A stretch of 64,000 bases of DNA from Tamlana crocina (GTDB lineage: Bacteria; Bacteroidota; Bacteroidia; Flavobacteriales; Flavobacteriaceae), in contig CP158972.1 of the NCBI GenBank assembly GCA_040429635.1, positions 2,738,001 through 2,802,000 on the forward strand, read 5' to 3'. Under the pieces are notes generated by a model. The model saw nothing but the letters and a program-made list of their open reading frames with translations. It was not told where the DNA came from and did not search any database. The position numbers were made by a program, and so were the translations under genes. Each line of letters begins with the position of its first letter. Position 1 is the first letter of the stretch. Positions 31,249-40,260 of this stretch are shown piece by piece.

Positions 31249-34200
31249 TTAAAAATTCATATTAAAACCAAAGTTGATTCTTTTTAAGGTAGGATAATCT
31301 CCTCTGGATTCAGCACTACTATCATTATTAAACTCTCGATCATCTGGTAAGTTAGACCATAAAAACAAGTTATTACCATTCACAAAAAGGTTCAATTTCT
31401 TAAGACCTAGCTTTTCGCATGTTTTACTTGGCACGTCATAAGATAGGCTTACGGCTTTCAATCTTGTTAATGAGCCGTCTAACCAAGCATCTCTAGGGTT
31501 GGTATCACCCGCGACACCCACTGCTGGTTGAGTATCTGTGTTGCTAGGCGTATCTACAGTCCAATAATCTAAATCTTGCGTAAAAATTAAAGGTGTTCCT
31601 TGTGCAAACGTATTGTTTGCAAAACGTCTGTTCGCATTTTGCGTTCCATACAATTGTGCTGAGACAGTCCAACCTTTGTAACTCGCCCCTAATGTAGCCG
31701 CCCAAGTTCTTAAAGGACTCTCTGGATAGCCAAAAGGCGCTCTATCAAAATCACCGTTAAAAATACCATCACCGTCAAAATCAACAACATCATAATACCC
31801 TACTCGAGTTAGGCTCTGATTTAAAGTTTGAGGTGTTGACATATAGACATCATCCCAGCTCGTTAATATTCCTGCAGGAATGGGAGTTCTTTGTTGATTT
31901 ATTGCATACCCGGCCTTACGCAAATGTTCTTGTAAGAATAATGGGTCGTCTTCTAATACAACTAAACCTTTTGACTGTGTAAAGTTGAAATTACCAAAAA
32001 CATTTAAACCATTATCGAATGTGTATGTAGATGCAAGAACGACCTCGAAACCTTTTACCTCTGTTTTTCCTCTATTAAAATCGGGAGGTGTTTGCCCAAA
32101 CCAATCAGGCACATTACGGTTTCTACCAAGAATAACAATATCGTCGCGGTTTTCTGCAAAATAATCCATTTCACCTGATAACAAACCATTAAATATAGAG
32201 AATTCTGCACCTATATTATATTTAACAGCAGTTTCCCATTGAAGATCGGGATTGCCAACAATCGACTCTCTATACCAAGTATAAGGAGATTTTCCCCCAG
32301 TAAAATTGCTTGGTACTAAATATGAAGAATTACCACTAGCCCATTGGCTTAAATACTTGAATCTCCCACCTGAATTGTCATCTCCAACAAGCCCGTAAGA
32401 CCCTCTTAACTTCAATTTAGTCAACCAATCAGCATCTTCCAAAAAAGCTTCGTTAGAAGGCGTCCATCCTAAGGCTACTGAAGGGAAAAGATCAAAACGA
32501 TAACCTGGACCAAATTTTTCGGAACCATTGTACGCGCCGTTTATATCGAAAAAGTATCGTGAATCGTAGTCATAAGTAACCCTTCCTACCCAATCCTCAC
32601 GTCTTCTCGGGAACTGGCTACCTGTAGCACTTTCCTGTCTTCTTACTAGAAACAGAGCTGTAAAGTTATGCTTGTCGGCAAATGTTCTATTATAATTTAA
32701 AGAAAAATCATAAACCAACTGTCGTGCTCTACCAGTACTAGTACTGGTATCTTCTACTTGTGAAGGCGTTAAAGTCCATGGTGCTTGAACATAATCAAAT
32801 TGATTCACACCAGTTGGATTACCATCTAAAACCTCTTCACCATCAATAGTGTATCGTTTTATAAGAGAACCTCCATCGTTTAAAGACTGCTCACTCCGCA
32901 TATTGTTATCAAGAGAAAATCGTCCTTTAAACGACAAACCATCTGTTATAAAATCTAAATTTTGTTTCAATATAAAATCTGTATTTACTTGAAAGTTCGT
33001 ATAGGTATCATATCCTGTAGCCGACAAACTTCGAAGTGAGTTCCTAAAAATATCAACATTTTGATCATCACCATAATAACCATCTGGATATATAGGTTGG
33101 AAAAGGTTTGGTGGAATAAAGTAAATTCCATTTGTTACATTACCTATTCTGGCTGGTTCTTCTCTGATCCCTAAGTAACCGGAAAGATTTACAGACAACT
33201 CTGTGGTTTTTGTAATATTAAAATCAATATTACTTCTGTAGTTAAATCGCTCATAACTGAATTCACCTACATATCCTCTACCGTTGTCATATTTACCTCC
33301 GTCAAAAATATCTTCGACAGTTTGATATGCTAAACTACCAAAATATTTGGCCGTTTTATTACCACCACGTACCGATAAATTAATCCTATAATCTTGTGCA
33401 TAATCTTTTAAGAGTTCATCCTCCCAATCTACATTAGGATAAGCAAAACTTTCCTCTAAACTTGATGGGTTGCGATATCTTTCTAGAATGGCCCCCGGGG
33501 TATAATTATTCCATGAAGCTGGAGCCACAGCTACCCCTCTTAAAATAGCGCTATTAACTTGCTGTATTGCATCATAGGAATCTAGCTTTGTAGGTAATTG
33601 AGAAACAAATTTAATTGTTGAATTCACATTTAACGACAACTCCGCTTTACCAGTTTGCCCTCTTTTGGTTGTAATCAAAATCACACCATTGGCTCCCTCA
33701 ACACCAAAAACTGCTGTTGCAGAAGCATCCTTTAATACAGATAGGTTTTCAACGTCGTTCATATCAATGTCTGACATTTGTCTCTTAACCCCATCTACAA
33801 GTATTAGAGGGCCGCCATCACCATTAATTGAACTATTTCCTCGAATGGTAATTCTCGTATTAGATGCCCCAGGAGTACCACTACCCTGTATGGCAGTAAC
33901 CCCAGGCAAATTACCCTGCAATGCCTCTTCAATATTAGAAATACCAGCTGCTCTTTCCATCAAATCCTCTCCTTTTACTTGAACAATTGCCGCAACTACA
34001 CTCTCTTTTTTCTGAGTACCGTAACCTACTACTATTACTTCATCTAGACTTGCTATGTCTTCCTCTAGAACAACATTTATAGTTGTTCTCCCATTAACAG
34101 GAACTTCTTTAGCTTGATATCCAACATATGAAAACTGCAAAACACTTGCTCCTCCAGCTTCGATGCTATATTTTCCGTCAAAATCAGTGACTGCCCCCTT

Positions 34201-34371
34201 AGTGGTACCTTTTACTATAACTGTAGCCCCAGGCAATGGAAATCCGTCAGCACTCACAGTCCCTTCAACCGTCTGGGCATTTGTCATAGCCATACAGCAT
34301 ATTATCAAACCAGCTGCAATTAAAATTCGCCTAATGTCTGGCGTTAGCTTTTGTTTCATTTTTAATTTCAT
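31249..34371 (-). CDS. susC: SusC-family TonB-dependent transporter (first pair)
   Basis: A 1040-residue classical SusC: signal peptide to about residue 32, the carboxypeptidase-like domain with PLPGATVIVKGTTKGAVTDF, the TonB-box region DEVIVVGYGTQKK, the plug (ILVDGVKRQMSDIDMNDVEN, LSVLKDASATAVFG) and a barrel ending FGFNMNF. It imports oligosaccharides across the outer membrane using TonB energy. It is first in the uptake operon (34371 to 23254). A near-perfect promoter is directly upstream: CAGGACA then 21 bases then TACATTTG, 26 bases before the start. Met5 is an alternative start. Confidence 0.95.
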   Translation of the reverse strand: MKLKMKQKLTPDIRRILIAAGLIICCMAMTNAQTVEGTVSADGFPLPGATVIVKGTTKGAVTDFDGKYSIEAGGASVLQFSYVGYQAKEVPVNGRTTINVVLEEDIASLDEVIVVGYGTQKKESVVAAIVQVKGEDLMERAAGISNIEEALQGNLPGVTAIQGSGTPGASNTRITIRGNSSINGDGGPLILVDGVKRQMSDIDMNDVENLSVLKDASATAVFGVEGANGVILITTKRGQTGKAELSLNVNSTIKFVSQLPTKLDSYDAIQQVNSAILRGVAVAPASWNNYTPGAILERYRNPSSLEESFAYPNVDWEDELLKDYAQDYRINLSVRGGNKTAKYFGSLAYQTVEDIFDGGKYDNGRGYVGEFSYERFNYRSNIDFNITKTTELSVNLSGYLGIREEPARIGNVTNGIYFIPPNLFQPIYPDGYYGDDQNVDIFRNSLRSLSATGYDTYTNFQVNTDFILKQNLDFITDGLSFKGRFSLDNNMRSEQSLNDGGSLIKRYTIDGEEVLDGNPTGVNQFDYVQAPWTLTPSQVEDTSTSTGRARQLVYDFSLNYNRTFADKHNFTALFLVRRQESATGSQFPRRREDWVGRVTYDYDSRYFFDINGAYNGSEKFGPGYRFDLFPSVALGWTPSNEAFLEDADWLTKLKLRGSYGLVGDDNSGGRFKYLSQWASGNSSYLVPSNFTGGKSPYTWYRESIVGNPDLQWETAVKYNIGAEFSIFNGLLSGEMDYFAENRDDIVILGRNRNVPDWFGQTPPDFNRGKTEVKGFEVVLASTYTFDNGLNVFGNFNFTQSKGLVVLEDDPLFLQEHLRKAGYAINQQRTPIPAGILTSWDDVYMSTPQTLNQSLTRVGYYDVVDFDGDGIFNGDFDRAPFGYPESPLRTWAATLGASYKGWTVSAQLYGTQNANRRFANNTFAQGTPLIFTQDLDYWTVDTPSNTDTQPAVGVAGDTNPRDAWLDGSLTRLKAVSLSYDVPSKTCEKLGLKKLNLFVNGNNLFLWSNLPDDREFNNDSSAESRGDYPTLKRINFGFNMNF

Positions 34372-34396
34372 AAATTTAGTTCATAAATTAGTTTTA

Positions 34397-34433
34397 CAAA
34401 TGTAATTGTTAAAATATCTTAAATCTGTCCTGT
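34397..34433 (-). promoter_or_regulatory. Operator plus -7 element upstream of SusC/D operon (site 2)
   Basis: On the minus strand ACAGGACA (34433-34426) is followed after 21 bases by TACATTTG (34404-34397), a perfect TAnnTTTG -7 element, 26 bases before the susC start. The second, upstream half of the direct repeat is weak here (CCTTACA in the expected position). Confidence 0.7.
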
Positions 34434-34940
34434 GTTGTAAGGGCTTTTTACAATACGCAATCCATGAGCACTTCTTTACTCCTCAAAATTAAGCAACCTA
34501 AGGGGTGCATCTGTACGCAAAAGTGGTTTAAAAGTCCCGATTTCTGTTGATTATACGAAAGCAAAGGATTTCAATGAAAACATATTTAGTATACTTAAAT
34601 ACTCTATAACTCTATTAAGCATTTAAAGGTTAAGTAAATATCCTATAAAACTCTGAAATTATCGACTTTTTCCAGGTAACTTGCAGTAAAATATCATTGA
34701 TGATTAAAAATTATAAAGTTTGCCCCCTTACATCTGTTAAGAAAATTATTAGTCAAAAAATCCTAGCTTTTTATTTTGTTGGAATTAAGATAGTCTTGAA
34801 ATTTTATTTTTCAGAACTTAACCACAAAATCATTTTCAGGACAGTTAAGCTTTGGTCATTGCATATTGAGCATGGCTCTTCCACACACAATTTTCAAGGT
34901 AGTTCTTAATATCATATTGTTTAGTTTAAATTTGAAGTTT
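34434..34940. other. Intergenic region without a supported gene
   Basis: About 500 bases of AT-rich sequence between the susC promoter and the minus-strand promoter at 34941. The only frame of any length is a 70-codon plus-strand frame at 34697-34909 without a recognisable domain or a convincing promoter; it is not called. A transcript from the promoter at 34941-34985 would cross this stretch as a roughly 560-base leader of susC. Confidence 0.6.
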
Positions 34941-34985
34941 CTAAAGTACAAACTAAAAATTGATGGCCTGTCCTGTATTGTCATG
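34941..34985 (-). promoter_or_regulatory. Orphan operator plus -7 element (site 3)
   Basis: Minus strand: CATGACA (34985-34979), CAGGACA (34975-34969), 10 bp apart, then 20 bases and TACTTTAG (34948-34941), near TAnnTTTG. No gene starts close downstream; susC is 570 bases away. It could be a second distal promoter for susC, drive a small RNA, or be left over from a deleted gene. Confidence 0.55.
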
Positions 34986-35398
34986 ATAAACTCAAACAAT
35001 ACAAAACAAGAGACAATAAATTAAATCTAAACCCTTAATTTTCAAGAAATACTGTCATTAGTGCAATTAAACTTGAAATATTTGTTTTTAAGATGAAATA
35101 GTATATATCGCCATACTTTCTTTTTATTATGACTCTTACTGCATCTTGCTTTCACTCTTCGAAAACTCAACCATAGGGAAAAAAATCAACGATCGAAAAC
35201 TAAGGGATAATTGACATGCTGACAAGTAATATGTATTATAAACATCCTACTATATCATACTGAAACTGTCAACTCATTATAATTTTAGATATTCGTACAT
35301 TGACAATAAGAAGTCTCAAAAAAACACCAAAGTTCAATTTCGCTTTTTGTAACCGTATAGCAATCATAGGGCCCTAAATAATCAGAAAATCTTCCAAT

Positions 35399-35443
35399 CA
35401 GGATAAAACAGGACAACACCTTTAAATTAATAATATATTTTTG
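35399..35443 (+). promoter_or_regulatory. Operator plus -7 element upstream of PL28 lipoprotein (site 4)
   Basis: Plus strand: CAGGATA (35399-35405) and CAGGACA (35409-35415), near-perfect direct repeats 10 bp apart, then 20 bases and TATTTTTG (35436-35443), a perfect TAnnTTTG element 17 bases before the start codon at 35460. This is the only copy on the plus strand and serves the only plus-strand enzyme gene of the locus. Confidence 0.75.
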
Positions 35444-35459
35444 TAAAAAAACATTTTTT

Positions 35460-36386
35460 ATGAAAAAAGTATATCTTATTTACAGACCATTATCGATTGT
35501 AGCATTAGTTGTTTTTGTATCCGTATTTTCTTGTACAAAAGATGGGCTTGGGCTCTCTGAAGACATATTAGTATTTGATGACAGTACAGATTCAGATTCA
35601 GATTCAGATTCAGTTGTTGCTATTGATGAAGATACAGGTTCTTTCACGATATGTAACCCGGACGGTGAAAATGCTACAAGAACATCAAACGATTTACCAA
35701 ACCCTGTTAATGTAGGAACTATTGACGACAGGACTTGTTATGCGAATTATAAAGAAACTGTTATTGATGGTGTTACATGGGGAATATACAATATAACTGA
35801 CGGTTCAAACAAATTTGATACCACTTTACAACCTCGAATGGAACGCTCATTACCCATTGCTAACTCTAACGTAGGGTCATTTGTTAAATTTACAGGAGAC
35901 TTTAGAATTCTTGAAGTGGGTGATGCAGGCTCTTTTAGTCAAGATGGCACATACATTGCACAAGCCAAAGGTCAGCATACTGGTGGTGGCGGTTCTGCAG
36001 ACCCAGCAATTTGCTTATATTTAGCTAAACCCATTTATGGCACTGGTGAAAATGCAGACAAGCAAATAGCATTCGATATATATGCAGAACGTATCTTGGA
36101 ACGTGGTGGAGAAGGTAATGGTAGAGAGGTTGTTCTATTAAAAAGGGTTAATAAAAACGAAATAACTTCTTTTGAGTTAGAGGTTGGTTTTAAAGTGGAC
36201 CCTAGCGATTCTGCTAAAAAGATACACTATTGTAATGCGATAATTGGTGACGAAGCATTTAATTGGGATATTCCTTCCCCTGAAAGAGGAACGCAATCAA
36301 AAATTAGATATGGTGCTTATAGAGTCAAAGGAGGTAGAGCTCAAATTAGATGGAGTAATACTACACATGAAAAAGTTGAGATGTAA
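35460..36386 (+). CDS. PL28-type ulvan lyase, lipoprotein form
   Basis: A 308-residue protein with lipobox VFSC (Cys25) and acidic residues soon after, so probably surface anchored. Residues 41-52 are an unusual Ser-Asp repeat linker. The rest (about 65-308, from [15 protein letters not shown] to [17 protein letters not shown]) is a single beta-jelly-roll lyase domain closely similar to that of the gene at 40261. I recognise this domain as ulvan lyase family PL28, which cleaves rhamnose-3-sulfate to glucuronate/iduronate bonds by beta-elimination. It lacks the C-terminal binding and T9SS domains of its paralogue. It is read from its own phased promoter, opposite to the rest of the enzymes. 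The family call is from memory of the fold and conserved segments. Confidence 0.8.
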   Translation: MKKVYLIYRPLSIVALVVFVSVFSCTKDGLGLSEDILVFDDSTDSDSDSDSVVAIDEDTGSFTICNPDGENATRTSNDLPNPVNVGTIDDRTCYANYKETVIDGVTWGIYNITDGSNKFDTTLQPRMERSLPIANSNVGSFVKFTGDFRILEVGDAGSFSQDGTYIAQAKGQHTGGGGSADPAICLYLAKPIYGTGENADKQIAFDIYAERILERGGEGNGREVVLLKRVNKNEITSFELEVGFKVDPSDSAKKIHYCNAIIGDEAFNWDIPSPERGTQSKIRYGAYRVKGGRAQIRWSNTTHEKVEM

Positions 36387-36478
36387 TATGATTAACTTTT
36401 TCATTGAAAAACAAGAAAGCTGTAAAAATTAATTTTTGATTTTTTTGAGGTCTATGCCAAATTTAAAATTGGTAAAAT

Positions 36479-36694
36479 TTAGTTTCTACTTTCATAATAG
36501 GGTTTTATATCACAAATACGATTGTAATCGCCTCCAGTTGTACTACATGTTCTCAAAAAAGCTGTCTTTGCCAGTTCTGTAGTTTTAAAACCATCACAAT
36601 AAACAAGCTCGCCCTTTAATATTTTGAATAGGCACTCAGCACCTGAATTATCCCAACAGGCACCTTCACAAAACACAAAAACCCTTGTAAACAT
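36479..36694 (-). pseudogene. IS3-family transposase remnant (C-terminal part)
   Basis: The minus-strand frame encodes the end of an IS3-type DDE transposase: GACWDNSGAECLFKILKGELVY matches the usual CWDN-A-ES-F--LK-EL block around the catalytic Glu, followed by a short diverged tail. Everything upstream of CWDN is missing here; the matching middle part lies at about 37900-38300, separated by an IS1182-like remnant. Confidence 0.8.
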
Positions 36695-36704
36695 GAGGGT
36701 TTTG
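36676..36704. repeat. Hairpin at remnant boundary
   Basis: CAAAAACCCT (36676-36685) and AGGGTTTTG (36696-36704) can pair across a short loop. It lies at the junction where the IS3 fragment stops and the IS1182-like sequence begins, so it may be an insertion-sequence end or a terminator that came with it. Confidence 0.45.
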
Positions 36705-36779
36705 TTGTATATAGAGGTATAAATAACCCCCGAAAACGGCCAAAAAGGGTCGAAAACGGGGTTTTCAGTTTCTATTAAA

Positions 36780-37573
36780 ATGGAAATACAAAGAATTTCT
36801 GACCTACAAGGTCGTCTTTCCCTTTTTCCCCCCAGTGAAGATTATGACCTTTTCTACGCGCGCTTTTTAGAGGGCAATCTCGGAAAAATCCATCAAGCGA
36901 TTCCTTGGGATGATTTAGTTTTACAATTTAAGGTCAAAGAACAAAAATTGGGCAACAGCATGTTGTTCGGTCCACGCGGTCGTTTAGCCCCAATGTTTTT
37001 AAAACACTATGCAGGCTGTTCGGACAGGAAGCTCATGGAACAGATTTTGAGTCTCAATTACAAAAACATAACAATATTGATTTTACTGCCCAATATTACC
37101 GCAGAGTAGTCACTGTAAAACAAGTGTACGAGCAACAAAGCAGCTATTTTAAAACAGGCCAAAAGATAAAAGACCGCATTGTAAGCATATCCAAAGATTA
37201 CCTGCGCCCTATAGTAAGAGGTAAAGAAACAAAACCCGTGGAGTTTGGAGCCAAGGTCAATAAATTACAGATAGACGCCACCAACAAGAACCGAAGTTTT
37301 GTAACCAAGCACCAGATAAAGACCGATTTTAAGCGCAAGGGAAAATTACCGAAAGACCACCAAGGTGGAAACAGGCTAAAAGCAGCCATAACAAAAGAAA
37401 GAGCTTCACGATTAGAAGGTAGTTTTGGTAAAGAAAAGGAACATTGCCACCTCAAAGAAATCAAGGCGAAAACAAAACCAAATGAAATGTTATGGGTCTT
37501 CTTTGGCATACATACTGCCAATGCCTTAGAAATGGGAAGGCGAATGCAAAACGCCCCAAAGCAAGTCGCTTAA
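36780..37573 (+). pseudogene. IS1182-like transposase remnant, frameshifted
   Basis: Two frames encode one broken transposase. 36780-37109 gives the N-terminal domain (LFPPSEDYDLFYARFL, then a RLAPMFLKHYAGCSDRKLMEQ stretch). From about 37060 the second frame continues it (HNNIDFTAQYYRRVVTVKQVYEQQ) up to 37573, with the C-terminal signature RLEGSFGKEKEHCHLKEIKA and EMLWVFFGIHTANA. A one-base frameshift near 37060 joins them. The total of about 265 residues is well short of a normal IS1182 transposase, so there is also an internal deletion. It cannot be active. It sits inside the interrupted IS3 copy. Confidence 0.8.
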
Positions 37574-37889
37574 AAAAAAGTGATTTCCATTAATGGGGAA
37601 CGTGCGCCGTGACGTTAAAAAAACACATGCCTTTTGTGTATTTAATTTTCTTTTTTATCGCTAGCCAAAGGAAAACTGTCAAAGGGAAGTATTGAAAACA
37701 AAAAATAGCACCAAAATATAATTAATGATGCTATTTTCTGAATGTGCCCCAACAATCCCCCTTCTGTTAATGGATTGGACTACCAACGGGTGGATTTAAT
37801 AAATGCCCTAAATGTTTTTGAGGCGTACTGTAATCCCAAGGTCTGAATCAAAAATCGAATTGTTACTTATATTTTATTTACCAGTGGCC
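37574..37889. other. Intergenic remnant DNA, no supported gene
   Basis: About 315 bases between the two transposase remnants with stops in all frames at short intervals. It is probably decayed insertion-sequence DNA. I see no promoter, RNA gene or long repeat in it. Confidence 0.5.
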
Positions 37890-38300
37890 ATTTTATTTTA
37901 CATGTCGGCACAACATTTAGGTAACATGCAGGCCTGTGGTCAATGACCACAGAATTACTTACCCGTCAAACAAATCAATCATGGTCGTTAGGTATAGCCA
38001 ACCTTGGGTGGTCTTTGTCTGGATGTATGTAATATCCCTGACCCAAGCTTCGTTTGACCTAATGAGGTTAAAGTCTCTGTTCAGTAGGTTTTTGAAAACA
38101 GGATAATTGTGATTGGAATCTGTCGCAGCCTTTAACTCCCTTATATATTTGACTGCCCCAATTCCATCATAATTTTAGCCACTCTGTACCTCGATATACT
38201 GTAAGCTGTTCCAAAATTCTGGGCTTTAAATATCGTTTTTCATGGTTTCTAAGATATTTTGTAACAAACAGTCTTAAATTTTATGCCTAAGTAAAGACAA
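37890..38300 (-). pseudogene. IS3-family transposase remnant (middle part)
   Basis: Reading the minus strand, roughly 38250 to 37963 encodes the integrase core start of an IS3/IS150-type transposase: ISRYRVAKIMMELG, a frameshift near 38160, ELKAATDSNHNYPVFKNLLNR, then EAWVRDITYIQTKTTQGWLYL and TTMIDLFDG followed by a stop. After the stop the same frame resumes (VILWSLTTGLH) and decays. At least one frameshift and two in-frame stops make it dead. The C-terminal continuation is found at 36479-36694, so the element was split by the IS1182-like insertion. Confidence 0.8.
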
Positions 38301-38346
38301 CAACTTCTACAGTACCCTTATACCAAGACTAAACACCAAGTTCAAA

Positions 38347-40260
38347 TTACCCCACAGAAATACTAACTTCTATAAGCTTTGCTTCATTAAAGAATACTTC
38401 AAAAGGCAGTGCTTCTACCCCAGGCACCATGTTAAAAGTTCTTTTGCCTTCAAGAGCTTTGATTTTAATCGGTGCGTTTGCCTTTATTGTAACTAAGCCT
38501 TCTGGTTTTTGAACTGTAATTTCAGTGTCACTCACCGTTGTTACTACTTCATTATTTGATGAAACAATTGGCAATACAAAAGCTGTAGGAGAAGTAATTT
38601 CTTGATTCGTTTTAGCCAAAATAGTTGTTCCATTGGCGCTGCATCTATAGGTAATATCAAAATCGTTTGCAGTTCCTTCTACTAATTCTCTATCTCCATT
38701 TTTCAATTTTACATCGGCAACCAAATCTACAATACCATCTGTATCTTTTGTGGCTACAGTAGCAGGTAAATCGTATAAATTGGTATACCAAACCTCATCT
38801 TTAAAAGTTTCTATACGCGGCGTTAAGCAAATGTCCTTTCCTGGTTGTACTTGTTGGTTATTCTTTTCAACCATTTCATATTTTGCCATACTTGCGGCAC
38901 AGATTAAACCAACTTTATTGTGATACAAAATACCTAAACTACCACCTGACGCTTGCCTAAAATCTTCTTTGTAATGGTATTCGGCATCATAAGCACTTAC
39001 CGTTCCCCTCCAATCACCTCTGGCAAATAAGTACACATCTAAATCTTTAAAATGTGTTACACCGTCTGCAGTGGCTCTCGGCAACTCTGTGTTTGTATTT
39101 ATTTCAGGAAGATGCTCCCAATGGTCTAAAAGCGCTGTTAAAGGTTTTGCATGTGTAAAGGTATGGTGAATACAGGGTAAAATACCTGCAGACACGTAAT
39201 GCGGTCCGCCATGAATTAGACCATCTGATGTACATTGTTTTAAAAGCTCTGTGTTTTTTACAGCGGCTGTTCCAAAAGCGGGATTGATGTGCGCCATCAT
39301 ACCGAATGCTGGTTGACTGCCATCACAAGTTCTACTACCCCAATAGGTCCATTTGTACATGCGGTTACCCCAGCTGTTGTCCCAACCACCATCTGGCATC
39401 ATAAATTCTAGGTGACTATTTAAAGATTTGGTTAATATTTGTATTAACTCCTCATCGTTATGTTTCAAAGCATACATCACCAAACTATTTAAAGTTTCCT
39501 CTACGTTATATCCCAAATCTACACCATGCAGACCTTTTTCACTTAGTTTACTGGAACTCTTTTTACATTCACCAAACAACAATCCTTCATTAGCTGTGAA
39601 ATACGATTTTACTTCTGACGCCAATGCTTTACTCTTTTCCTTAAAGTCATCTCTTTTTAAAACATCTCCTATTAAATCTAAACCATAGACTGCCGTACCT
39701 GGGTAATTGATATTTGTAAAATCAATTGTAAAGGTATCGTGTATATACTGTCCTGCTTTTTCAAGACGCGTCATCCAAGATATATGAGTTTCTTCATCTA
39801 AAACATGACCATGATAATGTAATGCTTCGGCCAAAGCAATGGCACCAAATACGGTTATCCCCTTCCATGATTTAGGGTTAGTAATCACCGTCCAACTACC
39901 ATCTTCTTGAGACACATTGTTTTCAGCCCAAAGCATCACTAATTTAGCTCCTTTTATATACTTTTCATCGCCAGTTTTATCTGCCATATACAAAAACGGA
40001 TACACCGCATCCATACAGCGTCCGTGTATATGTTCGCATGACGGACAATCTAAAGCACCATGCAGTTCTAAATTAGATGGCTCAAATATTTGTTGCTTCA
40101 ACATACCTTCACACCATTCATCTAATAAACTAGAAATCAGGTTTTTAAATTCCAATGAATGTTCTGAATGGTTTTCACATGAATTAAAAAGCCCTGAAAT
40201 TGGTAGTGTAAGCCCCACACCTGCCAAGGTTGATAATTGTATAAAATTGCGTCTTTTCAT
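38347..40260 (-). CDS. Toroid-fold lipoprotein; candidate ulvan oligosaccharide dehydratase or lyase
   Basis: A 637-residue exported protein. It starts with a Tat-like MKRRNF and a lipobox GLFNSC (Cys28). Residues about 40-410 are helical and toroid-like (DGSWTVITNPKSWKGITVFGA, QPAFGMMAHINPAFG); residues about 415-637 are a beta-sheet domain (ARGDWRGTVSAYDAEYHYKEDF). A cluster of Cys and His (C-P-S-C-E-H-I-H-G-R-C, residues 72-82) could bind metal. The gene begins one base after the stop of the PL28 ulvan lyase, so they are co-transcribed. In the Formosa agariphila ulvan locus a described dehydratase (P29_PDnc) forms the unsaturated uronate used by GH105 and is, as I recall, the neighbour of the PL28 gene; I infer this is its counterpart, but no sequence comparison was possible. 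Confidence 0.65.
   Translation of the reverse strand: MKRRNFIQLSTLAGVGLTLPISGLFNSCENHSEHSLEFKNLISSLLDEWCEGMLKQQIFEPSNLELHGALDCPSCEHIHGRCMDAVYPFLYMADKTGDEKYIKGAKLVMLWAENNVSQEDGSWTVITNPKSWKGITVFGAIALAEALHYHGHVLDEETHISWMTRLEKAGQYIHDTFTIDFTNINYPGTAVYGLDLIGDVLKRDDFKEKSKALASEVKSYFTANEGLLFGECKKSSSKLSEKGLHGVDLGYNVEETLNSLVMYALKHNDEELIQILTKSLNSHLEFMMPDGGWDNSWGNRMYKWTYWGSRTCDGSQPAFGMMAHINPAFGTAAVKNTELLKQCTSDGLIHGGPHYVSAGILPCIHHTFTHAKPLTALLDHWEHLPEINTNTELPRATADGVTHFKDLDVYLFARGDWRGTVSAYDAEYHYKEDFRQASGGSLGILYHNKVGLICAASMAKYEMVEKNNQQVQPGKDICLTPRIETFKDEVWYTNLYDLPATVATKDTDGIVDLVADVKLKNGDRELVEGTANDFDITYRCSANGTTILAKTNQEITSPTAFVLPIVSSNNEVVTTVSDTEITVQKPEGLVTIKANAPIKIKALEGKRTFNMVPGVEALPFEVFFNEAKLIEVSISVG

Noticed and set aside
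34697-34909. A 70-codon plus-strand frame in the susC upstream region
   Set aside because: No recognisable domain, biased AT-rich composition, no promoter of the local type, and it lies opposite the leader of a probable transcript.
38097-38104. ACAGGATA on the plus strand
   Set aside because: It lies within the IS3 transposase remnant, has no partner repeat and no -7 element at the right distance; a chance match.
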